Shown here: in pieces, positions 60,279 to 64,000 of the stretch | Layout of the letters: the number at the start of each line of letters is the position of its first letter | Numbering within the stretch: the stretch's first letter is position 1 | Source of the DNA: Thalassotalea fonticola | GTDB lineage: Bacteria; Pseudomonadota; Gammaproteobacteria; Enterobacterales; Alteromonadaceae | Length of the DNA: 64,000 bases | Assembly (NCBI RefSeq): GCF_032911225.1 | Contig: NZ_CP136600.1 | Coordinates: forward strand, 2,046,001-2,110,000 | Reading direction: 5' to 3' | The notes under the pieces: model-generated | Told to the model about the DNA's origin: nothing | The model's database searches: none | What the model saw: only the letters and a program-made list of their open reading frames with translations | Translations under genes and position numbers: made by a program

Positions 60279-61814
60279 TTAGATATCAAACTTTATACCT
60301 TGCGCTAATGGCAGTTCACTCGAGTAGTTGATGGTATTAGTTTGACGACGCATGTAAGCTTTCCATGCATCTGAGCCAGACTCACGGCCACCACCAGTTT
60401 CTTTTTCACCGCCAAATGCGCCGCCAATTTCAGCACCGGAAGTACCTATATTAACATTGGCAATACCACAATCTGAGCCCCAGTGAGACAGGAAGTTTTC
60501 AGCTTCACGTAAATTATTGGTAAATATTGCTGAAGATAAGCCCTGTACCACATCATTTTGAATGGCGATGGCGTTATCTAAATTGCCTGAGTATTTGATC
60601 AAATACACAATTGGTGCAAACGTTTCTTCTTGTACCATATGAAAACTGTTTTCTGCTTCAACAACAGCAGGCTTAACATAACAACCTGACTCATAACCTG
60701 GCCCAGTTAATACCTCACCACCACAAAGTAAATTACCGCCTTCGGCTTGTACCTTTTCAATAGCCTGGCTAAACATGCTAACTGCTTGAGTATCAATGAG
60801 TGGCCCGACATGATTATTTTCATTTAATGGCGAACCAATACGCAAACCTTGATAGGCTTTTACTAAAATATCTTTTACTTGCTCATATAGCGATTCATGA
60901 ATAATCACTCGACGAGTCGTGGTACAACGCTGACCGGCAGTGCCTACCGCACCGAAAACAATGCCAGGAATAGCAATATTCAAATCAGCATCTTGGCTGA
61001 CAATAATGGCATTATTACCGCCAAGCTCTAAAATTGATTTACCAAAACGAGAGGCGACAACAGTGCCCGCATGGCGACCAACACGAGTAGAGCCGGTTAC
61101 TGACATTAATGGTAATCTTTTATCATGTAGCATGCCCTCACCTATTACGTTCCCTTCACCAATAACCAGTGAAAATACACCTTCTGGCACATCGTTTTCG
61201 ACGAGAACGTCTTTAATGATATTTTGACAAGCGATTGCAGTTAGCGGAGTTTTTTCCGATGGTTTCCAAATAGTAACATTGCCACAAATCGCCGCGATCA
61301 TTGCATTCCACGACCAAACAGCTACCGGAAAGTTAAACGCGGAAATTACGCCAACAATACCGAGTGGATGATATTGATCGTACATGCGGTGCTTTGGTCG
61401 CTCTGAATGCAAAGTGGAACCATTTAATTGGCGCGATAAACCAACAGCAAAATCACAAATATCGATCATTTCCTGTACTTCACCTAACCCTTCTTGCAAA
61501 GACTTGCCCATTTCATAAGCAACTAATTCACCTAAAGGTTGTTTGAAGTCGCGCAGTTTATTACCTATTTGACGAACGATTTCGCCGCGCAATGGCGCCG
61601 GTACTTTACGCCAAATTTTGAATGCTGACTCAGCCGCTTTTACTACTTCTTGGTAATCGTCAGCTGAACATTGGTAAACACTAGCAATCGCTTTGCCATC
61701 TACTGGTGATGAAATATCAAATTGGCCTTGGTCTTGCGTCGTGAGCCATTGCTGACCAGTAGCCGCACCAAAGTTATTTTCGTTAATGCCTAATGTTTTT
61801 AAAAAATCCATCAT
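60279..61814 (-). CDS. amaB: ALDH7-type aldehyde dehydrogenase (aminoadipate semialdehyde dehydrogenase, AmaB-like)
   Basis: This 511-residue NAD-dependent aldehyde dehydrogenase has the catalytic Cys in GTAGQRCTTTRR and the Glu in LELGGNNAI. The C-terminal GSDAWKAYMRRQTNTINYSS and following LPLAQGIKF are nearly those of the antiquitin (ALDH7A1/AmaB) group, which oxidises alpha-aminoadipic semialdehyde (piperideine-6-carboxylate) to alpha-aminoadipate. It follows the fused kinase/aminotransferase gene by 28 nt, so the two form one operon. This neighbour suggests hydroxylysine (or related amine) degradation. Confidence 0.88.
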   Translation of the reverse strand: MMDFLKTLGINENNFGAATGQQWLTTQDQGQFDISSPVDGKAIASVYQCSADDYQEVVKAAESAFKIWRKVPAPLRGEIVRQIGNKLRDFKQPLGELVAYEMGKSLQEGLGEVQEMIDICDFAVGLSRQLNGSTLHSERPKHRMYDQYHPLGIVGVISAFNFPVAVWSWNAMIAAICGNVTIWKPSEKTPLTAIACQNIIKDVLVENDVPEGVFSLVIGEGNVIGEGMLHDKRLPLMSVTGSTRVGRHAGTVVASRFGKSILELGGNNAIIVSQDADLNIAIPGIVFGAVGTAGQRCTTTRRVIIHESLYEQVKDILVKAYQGLRIGSPLNENNHVGPLIDTQAVSMFSQAIEKVQAEGGNLLCGGEVLTGPGYESGCYVKPAVVEAENSFHMVQEETFAPIVYLIKYSGNLDNAIAIQNDVVQGLSSAIFTNNLREAENFLSHWGSDCGIANVNIGTSGAEIGGAFGGEKETGGGRESGSDAWKAYMRRQTNTINYSSELPLAQGIKFDI

Positions 61815-61842
61815 ACTTCCTAGGGTAAAATTAATCGTAAAT

Positions 61843-64000
61843 TTATAAAAGTTCAGTTAAACCAGCTTTAAGCACAGCAATGAACTTGTCGGCATCAGCG
61901 CGGTTAAAGGCTAATGGCGGTTTGATTTTTAAAATGTTGTAAAAAGGACCTTCGGTACTTAATAAAATATGATTTTGCTTAAAGTACTCAACTAACCATG
62001 AGGTTTTATCAGTGGCAGGTTGTTTACTTATCCTATCTTCAACCAACTCAACACCAATAAATAAGCCAAGGCCACGCACATCGCCAATCAGTTTAAATTC
62101 TTGCTGCAGTTGGGCTAATTGTTGTTGAAAATAGTTACCGGTCTCTAACGCATGCTGTTGTAACTTTTCGTCTTTGATCACATCAAGCACGGCTGTGCCA
62201 ATGGCGCAAGAAACAGGGTTACCACCGAAGGTATTGAAATATTCCATACCGGTAACAAATGCATCGGCGATGGCTTGGGTGGTGATCACTGCGGCCATTG
62301 GATGACCATTACCGATAGGTTTACCTAAGGTGACAATATCTGGCGTTACGTTTTGTGTTTCAAACGCCCACATATGTGTGCCAACACGGCCAAAACCGAC
62401 TTGTACTTCGTCAGCTATACAAACGCCGCCTGCGGCTCTAACCTGGGCATAAACTTCAGTTAGGTAACCTTGTGGCATAATAATTTGTCCGGCCACACCT
62501 TGTAATGATTCACAAATATAAGCACCAGGGTGTTTCCCTTGGGCAGTCAATTTGGCGATTTCAGCTTTTACACTATCTGCATATGCAGTTGCTGTTTGCG
62601 CAGTATCACCTAAATACTCACCACGGTACGGATCTGGTAATGTCACTTTATGTACATTAGGTTGTGCACCTTCACCACCTGGGCCATCAAACTTGTACGG
62701 GCTGGCTTCAATACAAGCGTTGGTGTTACCGTGATAAGCGCCATCTACAACTAACAGCTCTTTTGAGTTGCTGTAACAACTCGCTAGACGAAATGCTAAT
62801 TCGTTGGCTTCACTGCCTGAGTTAACAAACATACAGACAGATAATTCATCAGGCATGGTGGCTAGTAATTTATCGGCATAGTTCACTAAGTTGTCATGTA
62901 AATAACGGGTATTGGTATTAAGTTTGGCTAATTGTGCCTGCCCTGCAGCAACCACTTTTGGGTGACAGTGACCCACATGACACACATTGTTGACCATATC
63001 TAAATACGGTGTGCCTTGTTCGTCATATAAATAAGCCCCCTGACCACGAACAATTTTTAATGGTTGCTGGTAACTCAAACTAAGCGTTTTACCCAGATGT
63101 TTTTGTCTAAAACTAGTGATCTCGGTTTTACTTTTACCGCTATCAACAGGTAATTCACAAGCTTGTTTTAATTGACAATAAACCGCAAACGGATTCAGGT
63201 TACGTAACTGCTCTAGTAATGCCCAAGCAGGCTTTACTGATACCAGCAGGTATTCATTTTCAGGTTGCTGCTGATAGGCAAGTGTTGAATTACACACCGT
63301 TGTACATAACCTTAATGCCACTAAAGAAAATAGAACTTCTAGCTCGACATCTTTTAGAGCACGTTCGTGGTGATAAGCCGCAACAATTGTTTTCAGTGCT
63401 GTTAATGGCTGTTGTTGGTCCATTAATGCATAAGCACTGGCAATCGCTAATTCATTAACCACATGGCTGTGCACCATATCGCCAAAATCAATTAAACCCG
63501 TTATGCTTTTCGGCTGATGCACATCATCAATTAACACGTTATAGTCATTGGCATCGTTATGAATAACACCTTGTGGCAATTGTGATAATACCGGCAACGT
63601 TTGGGTTTGATAAAGTTCAAGAAAATAATCAACCAATTCACGCTGCTCGGCTGCCAAACAATGCTTTTTGGTTTGGCAAATACCTAAACCTTGGGCCAGA
63701 TCCCAGTCAAGGTAGCGATAGGCGCCTTGATGATTAAAGTTGCTAAAGGCATTGTCTATTTTGCCAATAAACTTGCCAAGACTGGCCCATAGCTCGGCTC
63801 CATGAGCAGCGCTATCTGCATCGGCATAAAACACGCCAGGCAAATACGTTAATACGCGCAGAAAATATTTATCCTGGTGGCCATTTTCAATAACCGTTAT
63901 TAGCTGTTCATCGTTATTGCTAATAGCGTGTGGCACGGCAATTGACTGCTCGGTTAAATGCGCCATTGCCGCATTTTGCATGTCCAGCTCTAATTTAGAC
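61843..64000 (-). CDS. Fused APH-type kinase and class III aminotransferase-fold lyase (5' end beyond window)
   Basis: About 718 residues are visible and the frame stays open to the edge (preceding residues SKLELD), so the kinase N-lobe is cut off. The first part is a choline kinase/APH-like domain with the catalytic loop [15 protein letters not shown] and metal-binding GLIDFGD. From about residue 285 a class III aminotransferase fold follows: [23 protein letters not shown]-phosphate region [15 protein letters not shown], the Asp of [13 protein letters not shown], and the PLP lysine in [11 protein letters not shown]. This matches fused homologues of hydroxylysine kinase plus the phosphohydroxylysine/phosphoethanolamine phospho-lyases. 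First gene of the ALDH7 operon as far as seen. Confidence 0.87.
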   Translation of the reverse strand, partial: SKLELDMQNAAMAHLTEQSIAVPHAISNNDEQLITVIENGHQDKYFLRVLTYLPGVFYADADSAAHGAELWASLGKFIGKIDNAFSNFNHQGAYRYLDWDLAQGLGICQTKKHCLAAEQRELVDYFLELYQTQTLPVLSQLPQGVIHNDANDYNVLIDDVHQPKSITGLIDFGDMVHSHVVNELAIASAYALMDQQQPLTALKTIVAAYHHERALKDVELEVLFSLVALRLCTTVCNSTLAYQQQPENEYLLVSVKPAWALLEQLRNLNPFAVYCQLKQACELPVDSGKSKTEITSFRQKHLGKTLSLSYQQPLKIVRGQGAYLYDEQGTPYLDMVNNVCHVGHCHPKVVAAGQAQLAKLNTNTRYLHDNLVNYADKLLATMPDELSVCMFVNSGSEANELAFRLASCYSNSKELLVVDGAYHGNTNACIEASPYKFDGPGGEGAQPNVHKVTLPDPYRGEYLGDTAQTATAYADSVKAEIAKLTAQGKHPGAYICESLQGVAGQIIMPQGYLTEVYAQVRAAGGVCIADEVQVGFGRVGTHMWAFETQNVTPDIVTLGKPIGNGHPMAAVITTQAIADAFVTGMEYFNTFGGNPVSCAIGTAVLDVIKDEKLQQHALETGNYFQQQLAQLQQEFKLIGDVRGLGLFIGVELVEDRISKQPATDKTSWLVEYFKQNHILLSTEGPFYNILKIKPPLAFNRADADKFIAVLKAGLTELL

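Noticed and set aside
1..64000. CRISPR arrays, tRNA or rRNA genes, prophage or complete IS elements
   Set aside because: No regular repeat-spacer array, cloverleaf with CCA end, rRNA block, integrase or transposase gene was found. Repeats present are short intergenic elements.

Overview
The window looks like a chromosome segment of a marine gammaproteobacterium of the order Alteromonadales, most likely the Colwelliaceae (Colwellia/Thalassotalea type). The basis is low GC, protein families typical of that group (DUF3622, DUF2999, DUF2947, DUF6702, HopJ-like, PBPRA1643-type SEC-C), and the gammaproteobacterial gene orders ygfB-pepP-ubiH-ubiI-gcvTHP, 6S RNA-ygfA, and rsmE-gshB-yqgE-ruvX. The genus is an inference. 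No tRNA, rRNA, CRISPR array, prophage or complete insertion sequence was seen.

Layout. 1-3 kb: end of a GNAT gene and a three-gene ABC/DUF3299 operon whose permease has a histidine-rich periplasmic loop (metal handling is likely). 3-24 kb: mostly housekeeping and conserved hypothetical genes: zapE, an M1 peptidase with a DUF6702 partner, an RsuA-type pseudouridine synthase, fdxA, two DUF3622 paralogues, NUDIX, HNH, rlmF, MipA/OmpV, MscS, a thioesterase, divergent argO/argP, and trmK. 24-28 kb: M14 peptidase with an unknown membrane protein, DUF1456, and an RhlE-type helicase. 28-30.4 kb: a bufferin-type (MNIO/DUF692) RiPP metallophore operon whose precursor carries two tandem copies of the Cys-rich unit. 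31-34 kb: a large lipoprotein and DUF2999. 34-39 kb: the glycine cleavage operon gcvTHP. 39-44 kb: ubiI, ubiH, pepP, ygfB. 44.3-47.7 kb: 6S RNA, ygfA, rpiA, serA.

47.7-55.3 kb is the most unusual part. It is a same-strand run of a GNAT gene, a borosin-type alpha-N-methyltransferase with the catalytic Tyr/Arg/Tyr triad intact, a separate 85-residue precursor peptide (a split borosin system), and three tandem paralogous signal-peptide/TPR/membrane/GGDEF proteins. 55.3-64 kb holds ruvX, yqgE, gshB, rsmE and metK, then a two-gene operon in which a fused small-molecule kinase/class III aminotransferase-like enzyme (cut by the window edge) precedes an ALDH7-type dehydrogenase. That set matches hydroxylysine kinase, phosphohydroxylysine phospho-lyase and aminoadipate semialdehyde dehydrogenase.

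Intergenic DNA between 40 and 60 kb carries several copies of a 48-bp element with internal hairpins (two inverted copies flank ubiH), a related TTCGTTTCTCG-type tail, a tandem REP-like pair, and a 48-bp perfect palindrome directly after 6S RNA. All functions are read from sequence and memory of families; no database search was run.
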